A DNA stretch of 64,000 nucleotides, taken from Triticum aestivum. Its lineage: Eukaryota > Streptophyta > Magnoliopsida > Poales > Poaceae. A program made the position numbers and the translations under genes. The DNA lies in NCBI RefSeq assembly GCF_018294505.1, contig NC_057812.1:64622494-64686493 (forward strand), in the 5' to 3' direction. This document shows, in pieces, positions 45,201 through 55,975 of this stretch. Numbering within the stretch: the stretch's first letter is position 1; every line of letters starts with the position of its first letter. Under the pieces are notes generated by a model that saw only the letters and a list, made by a program, of their open reading frames with translations, was not told the origin of the DNA and did not search any database.

Positions 45201-46124
45201 AGGCCGGGCATGACCCAGAAAAGTGTGTCCGGCCAAATGGGATCGAGCGTGTTGGGTTATGTGGTGCACCCCTGCAGGGAAGTTAATCTATTCGAATAGC
45301 CGTGATCTTCGGTAACATAACGACTTGGAGTTGTACCTTGACCTTATGACAACTAGAACCGGATACTTAATAAAACGCACCCTTCCAAGTGCCAGGTACA
45401 ATCGGTGGTCGCTCTCTCACAGGGCGACGAGGAGAGGATCATCGGTTAGCATTATGCTATGCGTTGCTACTTGGTGAACTTACCATCTACTCTCTTCTAC
45501 ATGCTGCAAGATGGAGGTGGCCAGAAGCGTAGACTTCGATAGGACTAGCTATCCCCTTCTTATTCCGGCTTTCTGCAGTTCAGTTCACATATGATACCCT
45601 TATTCCATTTGATACCAATGCATACATATGTAGTGTAGCTCCTTGCTTGCGAGTACTTTGGATGAGTACTCACGGTTGCTTTGCTCCCTCTTTTCCCCCT
45701 TTCTATACTTGATTGCTGCGACCAGACGTTGGAGCCCAGGAGACAGACGCCACCGTCGACGACGACTACTACTACTCGGGAGGTGCCTACTACTACGTGC
45801 AGCCCACCGACGACGACCAGGAGTAGTTTAGGAGGATCCCAGGCAGGAGGCCTGTGCCTCTTTCGATCTGTATCCCAGTTTGTGCTAGCCTTCTTAAGGC
45901 AATTTGTTTAACTTATGTCTATACTCAGATATTGTTGCTTCCGCTGACTCGTCTATGATCGAGCACTTGTATTCGAGCCCTCGAGGCCCCTGGCTTGTAA
46001 TATAAAGCATGTATAATTTAGTTTGTGTCTAGAGTTGTGTTGTGATATCTTCCCGTGAGTTCCTGATCTTGGTCGTACACATTTGCGTGCATGATTAGTG
46101 TACGATTGAATCGGGGGCGTCACA
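42216..46124 (+). repeat. Element D 3' LTR
   Basis: It starts TGTAACGCCCGGATAATT and ends GGGGGCGTCACA, followed by the CATGT duplication. Relative to the 5' LTR it has a tandem duplication near 43838-43885 (unit TTATTTAGTTAGTCCAAC twice). Confidence 0.95.
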
Positions 46125-46129
46125 CATGT

Positions 46130-47512
46130 TTTTTGTTTCACAGAATATCCATATCAAACGAAGTCCGAACAGAATAAAAACTGACGGAGATTTTTTTTGG
46201 AATATATATGATTTTTGGGAAGAAGAATCCACGCGAGACGATGCTCAAGGGGCCCACGAGGTAGGGGGCGCGCCCCAGGGTGTCAGGCGCGCCCCTGACC
46301 CTCGTGGCCACCCCGTAAGGCGGTTGGTGCACTTCTTTCACCGCAATAAAGCTAATTTCCGGATAGAGGTCGTGTCAAAATTTCAGCCCAATTGGAGTTA
46401 CGGATCTCTGGGGATATAAGAAACGGTGAAAGGGAAGAATCTGAGAGCACAGAAACAGAGAGAGACAGAGAGACAGATCCAATCTCGGAGGGGCTCTTGC
46501 CCCTCCCACGCCATGGAGGCTATGGACTAGAGGGGAAACCCTTCTCCCATATAGGGAGGAGGTCAAGGAAGAAGAAGAATGAGGGGGGCTCTCTCCCCCT
46601 CGCTTCCGGTGGCGCCGGAGTGCCACCGGGGGCCATCATCATCACCGCGATCTTCACCAACAACTTCACCGCCATCATCACCAACTCTTCCCCCCTCTAT
46701 GCAGCGGTGTAACCTCTCTCTTACCCACTGTAATCTCTACTTAAACATGGTGCTCAATGCTATATATTATTTCCCAATGATGTATGGCTATCCTATGATG
46801 TTTGAGTAGATCTGTTTTGTCCTAATGGCTATTTGATGATCGTGATTGGTTTGAGTTGTATGTTTTATTATTGGTGATGTCCTATGGTGCTCTCCGTGTC
46901 ACGCAAGCATGAGGGATTCCCGCTGTAGGGTTTGCAATATGTGTATGATTTGCTTATGGTGGGTGGCATGAGTGACAGAAGCATAGACCCGAGTAAGTAG
47001 GTTGTTTGCGTATGGGATAAAGGGGACTAGATGCTTTAATGCTATGGTTGGGTTTTACCTTAATGAATCTTTAGTAGTTGTGGATGCTTGCTAGAGTTCC
47101 AATCATAAGTGCATATGATTCAAGTAGAGAAAGTATGTTAGCTTATGCCTCTCGCTCAAATAAAATTGCAATAATGATTACCGGTCTAGTTATCGTTTGC
47201 CTAGGGACAAATAACCTTCCTGTTGACAAAAGCTCTTTACTAAATCTAATTTAGTTGTGTCTTCATCTAAACAGCCCCTACTTTATATTTACTTGCTCTT
47301 TATTATCTTGCATACCTATCCAACAACACCTACAAAGTACTTCTAGTTTCATACTTGTTTCCGGTAAAGCGAACGTCAAGTGTGCGTAGAGTTGTATCGG
47401 TGGTTGATAGAACTTGAGGGAATATTTGTTCTACGTTTAGCTCCTCGTTGGGTTCGACACACTTACTTATCGAAAGAGGCTACAATTGATCCCCTATACT
47501 TGTGGGTTATCA
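46130..47512 (+). repeat. Element E 5' LTR, remaining part
   Basis: It continues the LTR after D and ends CTTGTGGGTTATCA. It contains the GC-rich palindrome (GGGGGCGCGCCCC, about 46265) with a 19-bp extra segment compared with the 3' LTR. Confidence 0.93.
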
Positions 47513-47523
47513 AGACCTTTTTC

Positions 47524-47541
47524 TGGCGCCATTGCCGGGGA
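47524..47541 (+). other. Element E primer-binding site (tRNA-Asp type)
   Basis: TGGCGCCATTGCCGGGGA lies 11 bp after the LTR, as in element C. Confidence 0.9.
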
Positions 47542-47636
47542 GCAATAGCGTGGGGTGAATATTCTCGTGTGTGCTTGTTTGCTTTATCACTAAGTAATTT
47601 TTATTTGATGTTCTTAGTTGTTTTCTATCTTTAGTT

Positions 47637-48966
47637 ATGGGTAGGAAACGCAAAATACCAAAAAAATTAGTTGTACATACTGAACCAATGGTTGAAGAAC
47701 CAATCGAAATCTATCACACTGTTGAAGCTTATTACTTGGATCATCTTTGATCCCTATGTGCTCGTGCTGAAACCCCAACTAGCTTAGTTGAGGGCAAATC
47801 CTTAGATGAGCATGCTTGTTATGTACGACACCGAATATCTGAAAAAGGTAAACTATTATGGGGTCAAATTCAACGTTTGCATGTGCTATGCTTGGAATTT
47901 ATGTGAAATATATGATTTTACTTGTTATTCTAAAAACCCTAAGAAACACCTTCCCTACCAATGTGAGTTTATTGATAATGGAATCCTATCCTCATATGCT
48001 AAGGGTGTTTATAATTACTATGATGTTCAACAAATTGAAGAATTTGTTGCTTTTAAGGGTGCTTTTGAAATTGCTTCTTTGATTGAAAAGTATGATGCTA
48101 CTCTTCACAATTCTGAAAATTTTGCCATATTTAAATATTGCTATGATAATTATGCTTCTAATGCCTATGTTGAACCATATATTGAGTACTACTCCGCTGT
48201 CCAAGAAGAGACTAATATTTTGCAGGAATCTATGGAAGAAGAAATTGATGAAACTGTGAGCTCATTGGATGAAAAAGATGATGAGGAGAGCGAAGAACAA
48301 AAGGAGGAAGAGCGGATTAGCTACCCGTGCCCACCTTCTAATGAGAGTAACTCTTCAACTCATACATTGTTTAATTTCCCTTCATGCTTACCGGAGGATG
48401 ATTGCTATGATGATTGTTATGATCCCATTGATTCTCTTGAAATATCCCTTTTTGATGATGCTTGCTATGCTTGTGGCCAAGATGCCAATATGAATGATAC
48501 TTATGGAGATGAAATTGCTATAGTTCCTTATGTTAAACATGAAATTGTTGCTATTGCACCCACGCATGATAGTCCTATTATCTTTTTGAATTCTCCTGAC
48601 TACACTATATCGGAGAAGTTTGCACTTATTAAGGATTATATTGATGGGTTGCCTTTTACCATTGCACATGATGATTTTGATAGATATAATATGCATGCGC
48701 TTGCTGCTCCTACTTACAATTATTATGAGAGAGGAACTATATCTCCACCTCTCTATGTTTCCAATATGACAAAATTGCAAGAAACTGTTTATACTATGCA
48801 TTGGCCTTTACTTTGTGTGCATGAATTGTTCTTTTATGAAATGCCGATGCATAGGAAGAGAGTTAGACTTCGTCATTACATGATATATGTTACCTTGTGC
48901 TCACTACTAAATTACAAATCATTGCTAATTAAAATTGGCTTTGATATACCTTGGGATCCGGGTTGA
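47637..48966 (+). pseudogene. Element E unknown ORF (broken)
   Basis: The probable start is ATG 47637 (MGRKRKIPKKLVV, basic). A TGA at 47748-47750 and a frameshift near 47905 separate it from the long frame that runs to TGA 48964-48966. The visible protein is Tyr- and Cys-rich (PYQCEFIDNGILSSYAKGVY). It has a Glu/Asp-rich block (MEEEIDETVSSLDEKDDEES) and ends in a region with YNYYERGTISPP and FYEMPMHRKRVRLR. That last signature recurs in the ORF of G. No gag, protease, RT or integrase motif is present. The short basic start and acidic centre hint at a nuclear or nucleic-acid-associated protein, but that is only a guess. Confidence 0.6.
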
Positions 48967-48987
48967 TCCATTACTTGAGCACTATAT

Positions 48988-49035
48988 GCCTAGCTTAATG
49001 GCTTTAAAGAAAGCGCTGCCAGGGAGACAACCCGG
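48988..49035 (+). ncRNA. Conserved RNA hairpin block after the ORF of element E
   Basis: GCCTAGCTTAATGGC, then TTTAAAGAAAGCGCT, then a stem-loop CC(A)GGG-AGACAA-CCCGG at 49019-49035. Relative to G the outer two stem pairs change from T-A to C-G on both sides while the loop is unchanged. That favours a selected RNA structure. Confidence 0.5.
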
Positions 49036-49781
49036 AAGGTTTAGAGAGTCATTTATTTCTGTTGAGTGCTTTCATATAGTTTAAAAACAACAAAAATAAA
49101 GAGGGGAACCCAAAACTTTTTCTAAAAGAAAAGTGAAAGTGAGAGAGACGAGCATTGTGAAAGTGGGGGACGTCCTTGAACTTTGTTCATGCCCATGGGA
49201 ACTTTTTGAATCTTAATTACAGAAACTTTTCAAAAAAATAATATCCCCTTGTACAATTCCATTGTATTATAAAAATAATGTGCCAAGGTTTTCCTTTGGG
49301 ATGTTTACATTTGCTTGATGGTTTGTACGGTGCAGGACAGAAACTTTGGCTGTAGTGCGCGATTTTACATTTTTAGCTGGAACGTCAAATTGTTCTAATT
49401 ACTTTTGCACTTTATTCCTATACAAATTTTTTATTTTTCCTAATGTTTGTAGAATTTTTCAAGTATCATAAGTATGGTGAATGTTCAGATTATTACAGAC
49501 TGTTCTGTTTTAGACAGATTCTGTTTTTGATGCATAGTTTGCTTGTTTTGATGAACCTATCAATTTATATTAGTGGATTAAGCCATGAAAAAGTTATATT
49601 ACAGTAGAGACAATGCAAAAACAAAATATGAATTGGTTTGCAACAGTACTTAGAGTAGTTATTTGCTTTATTATACTAATGGATCTTACCGAGTTTTCTG
49701 TTGAAGTTTTGTGTGGATGAAGTGTTCGATGATTGAGAAGGTTCCGATGTAAGAAGAAGGAAGAGAGGCAAGATCTCCAGC

Positions 49782-49862
49782 TTGGGGATGCCCGAGGCAC
49801 CCCAAGTAAATATTCAAGGAGACTCAAGAGTCTACGCTTGGGGATGCTGGGGAGGCATCCCC
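49782..49862 (+). other. Element E internal PPT-like copies with hairpins
   Basis: CTTGGGGATGCC (49781) and CTTGGGGATGC (49837) each face a complementary arm. The second is a perfect 8-bp stem, GGGGATGC (49840-49847) and GCATCCCC (49855-49862). The placement corresponds to 27251-27340 in G. Confidence 0.5.
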
Positions 49863-51074
49863 TCTTTCTTCAACAAATATCGGTATGTTTCCGGATTCGT
49901 TTCGTTCATGCGATATGTGCAAGTCTTGGAGCGTCTTTTGCATTTAGGTTTTATTTTTTTATGCACCATGCTCGTATGAGATGGTACTTGGTTGATTTAT
50001 AGAATGATCTTTACACTTCACTTATATCTTTTGAGTATGGCTTTATAGAACGCTTCATGTGCTTCACTTATATCATTTGAAGTTTGGATTGCCTGTTTCT
50101 CTTCACTTAGACAACCGCCATTTGTAGAATGCTCTTTTTCTTCACTTATATTTGTTAGAGCACGGGCATATCTTTTGTAGAAATAATTAAACTCTCGTGC
50201 TTCACTTATATCTATTTAGAGAGATGACAGGAACTGGTCATTCACATGGTTAGTCATAAAATCCTACATAAACTTGTAGATCGCTGAATATGATATGTTT
50301 GATTCCTTGCAATAGTTTTGCAATATAAAGATGGTGATATTAGAGTCATTCTAGTCGAGTAATTGTTAAATTGAGAAATACTTGTGTTGAGGTTTGCAAG
50401 TCCCGTAGCATGCACGTATGTTGAACCGTTATGTAACGAAGTCGGAGCATGAGGTGTTTATTGATTGTCTTCCTTATGAGTGGCGGTCGGGGACGAGCGA
50501 TGGTCTTTTCCTACCAATCTATACCCCTAGGAGCATGCGCATAGTACTTTGTTTCGATGACTAATAGAAATTTGCAATAAGTATGTGAGTTCTTTATGAC
50601 TTATGTTGAGTCGATGGATTATACGCACTCTCACCCTTCCACCATTGCTAGCCTCTCTAGTACCGCGCAACTTTCGCCGATACCATAAACCCACCATATA
50701 CCTTCCTCAAAACAGCCACCATACCTACCTATTATGGCATTTCCATAGCCATTCTGAGATATATTGCCATGCAACTTTCCACCGTTTCGTTCATCATGAC
50801 ACATTCATCATTGTCATATTGCTTAGCATGATCATGTAGTTGACATAGTATTTGTGGAAAAGCCACCATTCATAATTCTTTCATACTTGTCACTCTTGAT
50901 TCATTGCATATCCCGGTACACAGCCGGAGGCATTCATATAGAGTCATATCTTTGTTCTAGATATCGAGTTGTAAGTAAATAAAAGTGTGATGATCATCAT
51001 TATTAGAGCATTGCCCCAGTGAGGAAAGGATGATGGAAACTATGATTCCCCCACAAGTCGGGATGAGACTCCAA

Positions 51075-51190
51075 ACGAAAAAATAAAAAAATAAAAAAAT
51101 AAAAAAAGAGAAAGGCCAAAAAAAGAGAAGGCCCAAAAAAAGAGAAAAGAAAGAAAAGAAAACAAAAAATGAGAGAAAAAGAGAGAAGGG
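51075..51190 (+). repeat. A/G-rich tract in element E
   Basis: AAAAAAT repeats pass into AAAAGAGAAGG repeats. A shorter equivalent is at 28515-28585 in G, so the purine-rich tract is an inherited feature of these elements that has expanded here. Confidence 0.8.
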
Positions 51191-51945
51191 ACAGTGCTAC
51201 TATCCTTTTTCCACACTTGTGCTTCAAAGTAGCACCATTTTCTTCATATAGAGAGTCTCTTGAGTTATCACTTTGATATACTAGTGGGAATTTTCATTAT
51301 AGAACTTGGCTTGTATATTCCGATGATGGGCTTCCTCAAATGCCCGAGGTCTTCATGAGCAAGCAAGTTGGATGCACACCCACTTAGTTTCAGTTAGAGC
51401 TTTCATACACTTATAGCTCTAGTGCATCTGTTGCATGGAAATCCATACTCACTCGCATTGATATATATTGATGGGCATCTCCATAGCCCGTTGATACGCC
51501 TAGTTGATGTGAGACTATCTTCTCCTTTTTGTCTCCTCCACCATCATATTCTATTCCACCTATAGTGCTATGTCCATGGCTCACGCTCACGTATTGCGTG
51601 AAAGTTGAAAAGGTTTGAGAACGTCAAAAGTATGAAACAATTGCTTGGCTTGTCATCGGGGTTGTGCATGATTTGAATATTTTGTGTGGTGGAGATGGAG
51701 CATAGCCAGACTGTATGATTTTGTAGGGATAACTTTCTTTGGCCATGTTATTTTGAAAATACATGATTGCTTTATTAGTATGCTTGAAGTATTATTGTAT
51801 TAATGTCAAAGGATAGACTATTGCTTTGAATCACTCGTGTCTTAATATTCATGCCATGATTAGACATATGATCAAGATTATGCTAGGTAGCATTCCACAT
51901 CAAAAAATATTTTTTTATCATTTACCTACTCGAGGACGAGCAGGA

Positions 51946-51962
51946 ATTAAGCTTGGGGATGC
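51946..51962 (+). other. Element E polypurine tract
   Basis: ATTAAGCTTGGGGATGC is immediately upstream of the 3' LTR; the same motif precedes the 3' LTR of G. Confidence 0.8.
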
Positions 51963-53471
51963 TGATACGTCTCCGTCGCATCTATAATTTTTTATTGTTC
52001 CATGCCAATATTATTCAACTTTCATATACTTTTGGCATCTTTTTATACTATTTTTGGGACTAACATATTGATCCAGTGCCTAGTGCCAGTTCCTGTTTGT
52101 TGCATGTTTTTTGTTTCGCAGAATATCCATATCAAACGGAGTCCAAACGGAATAAAAACTGACGGAGATTTTTTTTGGAATATATATGATTTTTGGGAAG
52201 AAGAATCCACGCGAGACGATGCTCGAGGGGCCCATGAGGTAGGGGGCGCGCCCCTGACCCTCGTGGCCACCCCGTAAGGTGGTTGGTGCCCTTCTTTCGC
52301 CGCAAGAAAGCTAATTTCCAGATCGAGATCGTGTCAAAATTTCAGCCCAATCGGAGTTACGGATCTCCGGGAATATAATAAACGGTGAAAGGGAAGAATC
52401 TGAGAGCACAGAAACAGAGAGAGACAGAGAGACAGATCCAATATCGGAGGGGCTCTCACCCATCCCACGCCATGGAGGCTATGGACCAGAGGGGAAACCC
52501 TTGTCCCATCTAGGGAGGAGGTCAAGGAAGAAGAAGAAGGAGGGGGTCTCTCTCCCCCTCGCTTCCGGTGGCGCCGGAATGCCACCAGGGGCCATCATCA
52601 TCACCGCGAGCTTCACCAACAACTTCACCGCCAGGATCACCAACTCTTCCCCCCTCTATGCAGCGGTGTAACCTCTCTCTTACCCATTGTAATCTCTACT
52701 TAAACATGGTGCTCAACGCTATATATTATTTCCCAATGATGTATGGCTATCCTATGATGTTTGAGTAGATCTGTTTTGTCCTAATGGCTATTTGATGATC
52801 GTGATTGGTTTAAGATGTATGTTTTATTATTGTTGTTGTCCTATGGTGCTCTCTGTAACGCGCAAGCATGAGGGATACCCGCTGTAGGGTTTGCAATATG
52901 TTTATGATTTGCTTATGGTGGGTGGCGTGAGTGAAAGAAGCACAGACCCGAGTAAGTAGGTTGTTTGCGTATGGGATAAAGGGGACTTGATTCTTTAATG
53001 GTATGGTTGGGTTTTACCTTAATGAATCTTTAGTAGTTGCGGATGCTTGCTAGAGTTCCAATCATAAGTGCATATGATTCAAGTAGAGAAAGTATGTTAG
53101 CTTATGCCTCTCCCTCAAATAAAATTCCAAGAATGATTACCGGTCTAGTTATCGATTGCCTAGCGACAAATAACCTTCTTGTTGACAAAAGCTCTTTACT
53201 AAAACTAATTTAGTTGTGTCTTCGTCTAAACAGCCCCTACTTTATATTTACTTGCTCTTTATTATCTTGCATACCTATCCAACAACACCAACAAAGTACT
53301 TCTAGTTTCATACTTGTTTCCGGTAAAGTGAACGTCAAGTGTGCGTAGAGTTGTATTGGTGGTCGATAGAACTTGAGGGAATATTTGTTCTACCTTTAGC
53401 TCCTCATTGGGTTCGACACTATTACTTATCGAAAGAGGCTACAATTGATCCCCTATACTTGTGGGTTATCA
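51963..53471 (+). repeat. Element E 3' LTR
   Basis: The 1509-bp LTR starts TGATACGTCTCCGTCG and ends GTGGGTTATCA, followed by CTCTC. It is uninterrupted, and shows the sequence into which D inserted in the other copy (GTTGCATGTTTTTTG at about 52099). Confidence 0.95.
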
Positions 53472-53476
53472 CTCTC

Positions 53477-54589
53477 TAGCTGGTCGCTTCCCAGTCTCTT
53501 TCTAGCCTTCACTTGTACTAAGCGGGAATACTGATTGTGCATCCAACTCCATAAACCCCAAAAGTTATTCCATATGAGTCCACAATACCTTCCTATATGT
53601 GGTATCTACCTGCCGTTCCAAGTAAATTTGTATGTGCCAAACTCTAAACCTTCAAATAAAAATTCTGTTTTGTATGCTCGAATAGCTCATGTATCAACTA
53701 GGGTTGTCTGTATCTTCCATGCTAGGAGGGTTATTCTCAAGAGGAGTGGACTCCGCTCTTCACTCACGAGAAAATGGCTGGTCACCGGGATGCCCAGTCC
53801 CATGCTCAAATCAAATCAAAATAATTGCAAACAAAACTCATCCAGGATTGTTGTTAGTTGGAGGCACCCGTTGTTTTGGGCAAGCCATGGATTGATGCTT
53901 GTTGGTGGTGGGGGAGTATAAACTTTACCATTCTTCTTGGGAACCGCCTATAATGTGTGTAGCATGGAAGATAACGAGATCTCTCGGTTGTTATGTTGAC
54001 AATGAAAGTATACCGCTCAAAATATTATTCATCTCTACTTCAAAACCGAGTTGGAGAGCACCGCTACAAATACCTGCTTCCCTCTGCGAAGGGCCTATCT
54101 ATTTACTTTTATGTTGAAGTCATCATCCTCTTATTAAAAGGCACCAGTTGGAGAGCACCGCTGTCATTTGCATGTATTATTATTAGTTTACATTGATTAT
54201 GACTTGACTGGATCTCTTTTACCATGAATTACAATTTCCAGTCGGCCCTTGATCTTCAGGGGTGCTCTGCATTTATGTTTTGCGGTCTCAAAAAGGGCTA
54301 GCGAGATACCATCTTGTTATATCATATTATGATTGTTTTGAGAAAGTGATGTCATCTAAGATTTATTATCATTGCTTGCTAGTTGATTGTGCCATTCATA
54401 TGAGTAAACATGAGACCTAAATGTTATTGTGAATATGGTTAGTTCATAATCTTTGCTGAAAACTTGAATGCTGGCTTTACATATTTACAACAACAAGAGA
54501 AAACAGAGTTTGTAAAAAAATTTATTTATCACTTTCAGTTTGTCAAGTGAATTGCTTGAGGACAAGCAAAGGTTTAAGCTTGGGGGAGT
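53477..54589 (+). other. Element C 3' internal region, second part, with polypurine tract
   Basis: This is non-coding. Only short chance frames are present. It ends in GACAAGCAAAGG and the polypurine tract TTTAAGCTTGGGGGAGT (54573-54589) directly before the 3' LTR. Confidence 0.75.
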
Positions 54590-55970
54590 TGATACGTCTC
54601 CAACATATCTACTTTTCCAAACACTTTTGCCCTTGTTTTGGACTCTAACTTGCATGATTTGAATGGAACTAACCCGGACTGACGCTATTTTCAGCAGAAT
54701 TGCCATGGTGTTATTTTTGTGTAGAAATAAAAGTTCTCGGAATGACATGAAAATCAATAGAGATTATTTTTGGAATATATAAAAAATAGTGGCGAAAGAA
54801 TCCACGTCAGGGGGCCCACACCCTGTCCACGAGGGTGGGGGGCGCGCCTACCCTGCCTCGTGGGCCCCCTCACGCTCCACCGACCTCAACTCCAACTCCA
54901 TATATTCACATTCGGGGAGAAAAAATCAAAGAGAAGGATTCATCGCGTTTTACGATACGGAGCCGCCGCCAAGCCCTAAACTCTCTCAGGAGGGCTGTTT
55001 TGGAGTCCGTTCGGGGCTCCGGAGAGGGGAATCCGCCGCCATTGTCATCATGAACCTTCCTCCATCACCAATTTCATGATGCTCACCGCTGTGCGTGAGT
55101 AATTCCATCGTAGGCTTGCTGGACGGTGATGGGTTGGATGAGATTTATCATGTAATCGAGTTAGTTTTGTTAGGTTTGATCCCTAGTATCCTTTATTATG
55201 TTCTGAGATTCATGTTGCTATGACTTTTCTATGCTTAATGCTTGTCACTAGGGCCCGATTGCCATGATTTCAGATCTGAACCTATTATGTTTTCATGAAT
55301 ATGTGAGTTCTTTATCCTATCTTGCAAGTCTATAGTCACCTATTATGTGTTATGATCCGGTAACCCTGAAGTGACAATAATCGGGATACTTACCGGTGAT
55401 GACCGTAGTTTGTATTCACTATGGGTTAATGCTTTGGTCCGGTACTCTATGAAAAGGAGGCCTTAATATCCCTTAGTTTCCAATAGGACCCCGCTGCCAT
55501 GGGAGGGTAGGACAAAAGATGTCATGCAAGTTCTTTTCCGTAAGCATGCATGACTATATTCGGAATACATGCCTACATTACATTGATGAACTGGAGCTAG
55601 TTCTGTGTCACCCTATGTTATAACTATTGCATGAGGAATCACATCCGACATAATTATCCATCACTGGTCCATTGCCTACTAACTTTTCATATATTGTTCT
55701 TCGCTTATTTACTTTTCCATTGCTACTGTTACAATCACTATAAACCCAAAACTGCAACCCTTACTTTTGCCACTGTTACCACTACTATCATATTACTTTG
55801 CTACTAAATACCTTGCTGCAGATATTAAGTTTCCAGGTGTGGTTGAATTGACAACACATCTGCCAATACTTGAGAATATTCTTTGGCTCCCCTTGTGTCG
55901 AATCAATAAATTTGGGTTGAATACTATACCCTCGAAAACTGTTGCGATCCCCTATACTTGTGGGTTATCA
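54590..55970 (+). repeat. Element C 3' LTR
   Basis: The 1381-bp LTR starts TGATACGTCTCCAACA and ends TTGTGGGTTATCA, followed by CCTCC. The GC-rich inverted repeat (54807-54875) differs from that of the 5' LTR by few bases. Confidence 0.95.
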
Positions 55971-55975
55971 CCTCC

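Larger units (their letters stand above)
32284..46124 (+). mobile_element. Element D: chromodomain Gypsy retrotransposon with 4-kb LTRs
   Basis: LTRs are at 32284-36372 and 42216-46124, with TSD CATGT (32279-32283, 46125-46129), a tRNA-Met PBS and a PPT-like GTAGTGGAGGAGA before the 3' LTR. The interior encodes an extra ORF, gag, protease, RT, RNase H, integrase and a C-terminal chromodomain-like part. That combination fits the Tekay/Del group of chromoviruses. Frameshifts and amber codons disable it. Removing it restores a continuous LTR of E, confirmed by the intact E LTR at 52070-52140. Confidence 0.95.
32139..53471 (+). mobile_element. Element E: non-autonomous Athila-like retrotransposon, 5' LTR split by D
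   Basis: TSD CTCTC (32134-32138, 53472-53476). The 5' LTR is 32139-32283 plus 46130-47512; the 3' LTR is 51963-53471 (1509 bp). The PBS is tRNA-Asp type and the PPT AAGCTTGGGGATGC. Without D it is about 7.5 kb. The interior has one broken unknown ORF and no gag-pol. It sits in the 3' non-coding region of C. Confidence 0.93.
14135..55970 (+). mobile_element. Element C: Athila-like Gypsy retrotransposon hosting three insertions
   Basis: LTRs are at 14135-15520 and 54590-55970, with TSD CCTCC, a tRNA-Asp-type PBS and a polypurine tract. Removing the CACTA, G and E (with D) leaves about 9.4 kb. The remaining coding order is gag, protease, then an ATHILA-like third ORF. No RT, RNase H or integrase is present anywhere in the reassembled interior, so the element is non-autonomous. 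It lies in the protease-coding region of H. Confidence 0.92.

Noticed and set aside
53535..54196. Frames of 67-128 codons between E and the C 3' LTR
   Set aside because: They are short, overlapping, without domain or family resemblance, and lie in the 3' non-coding part of C.
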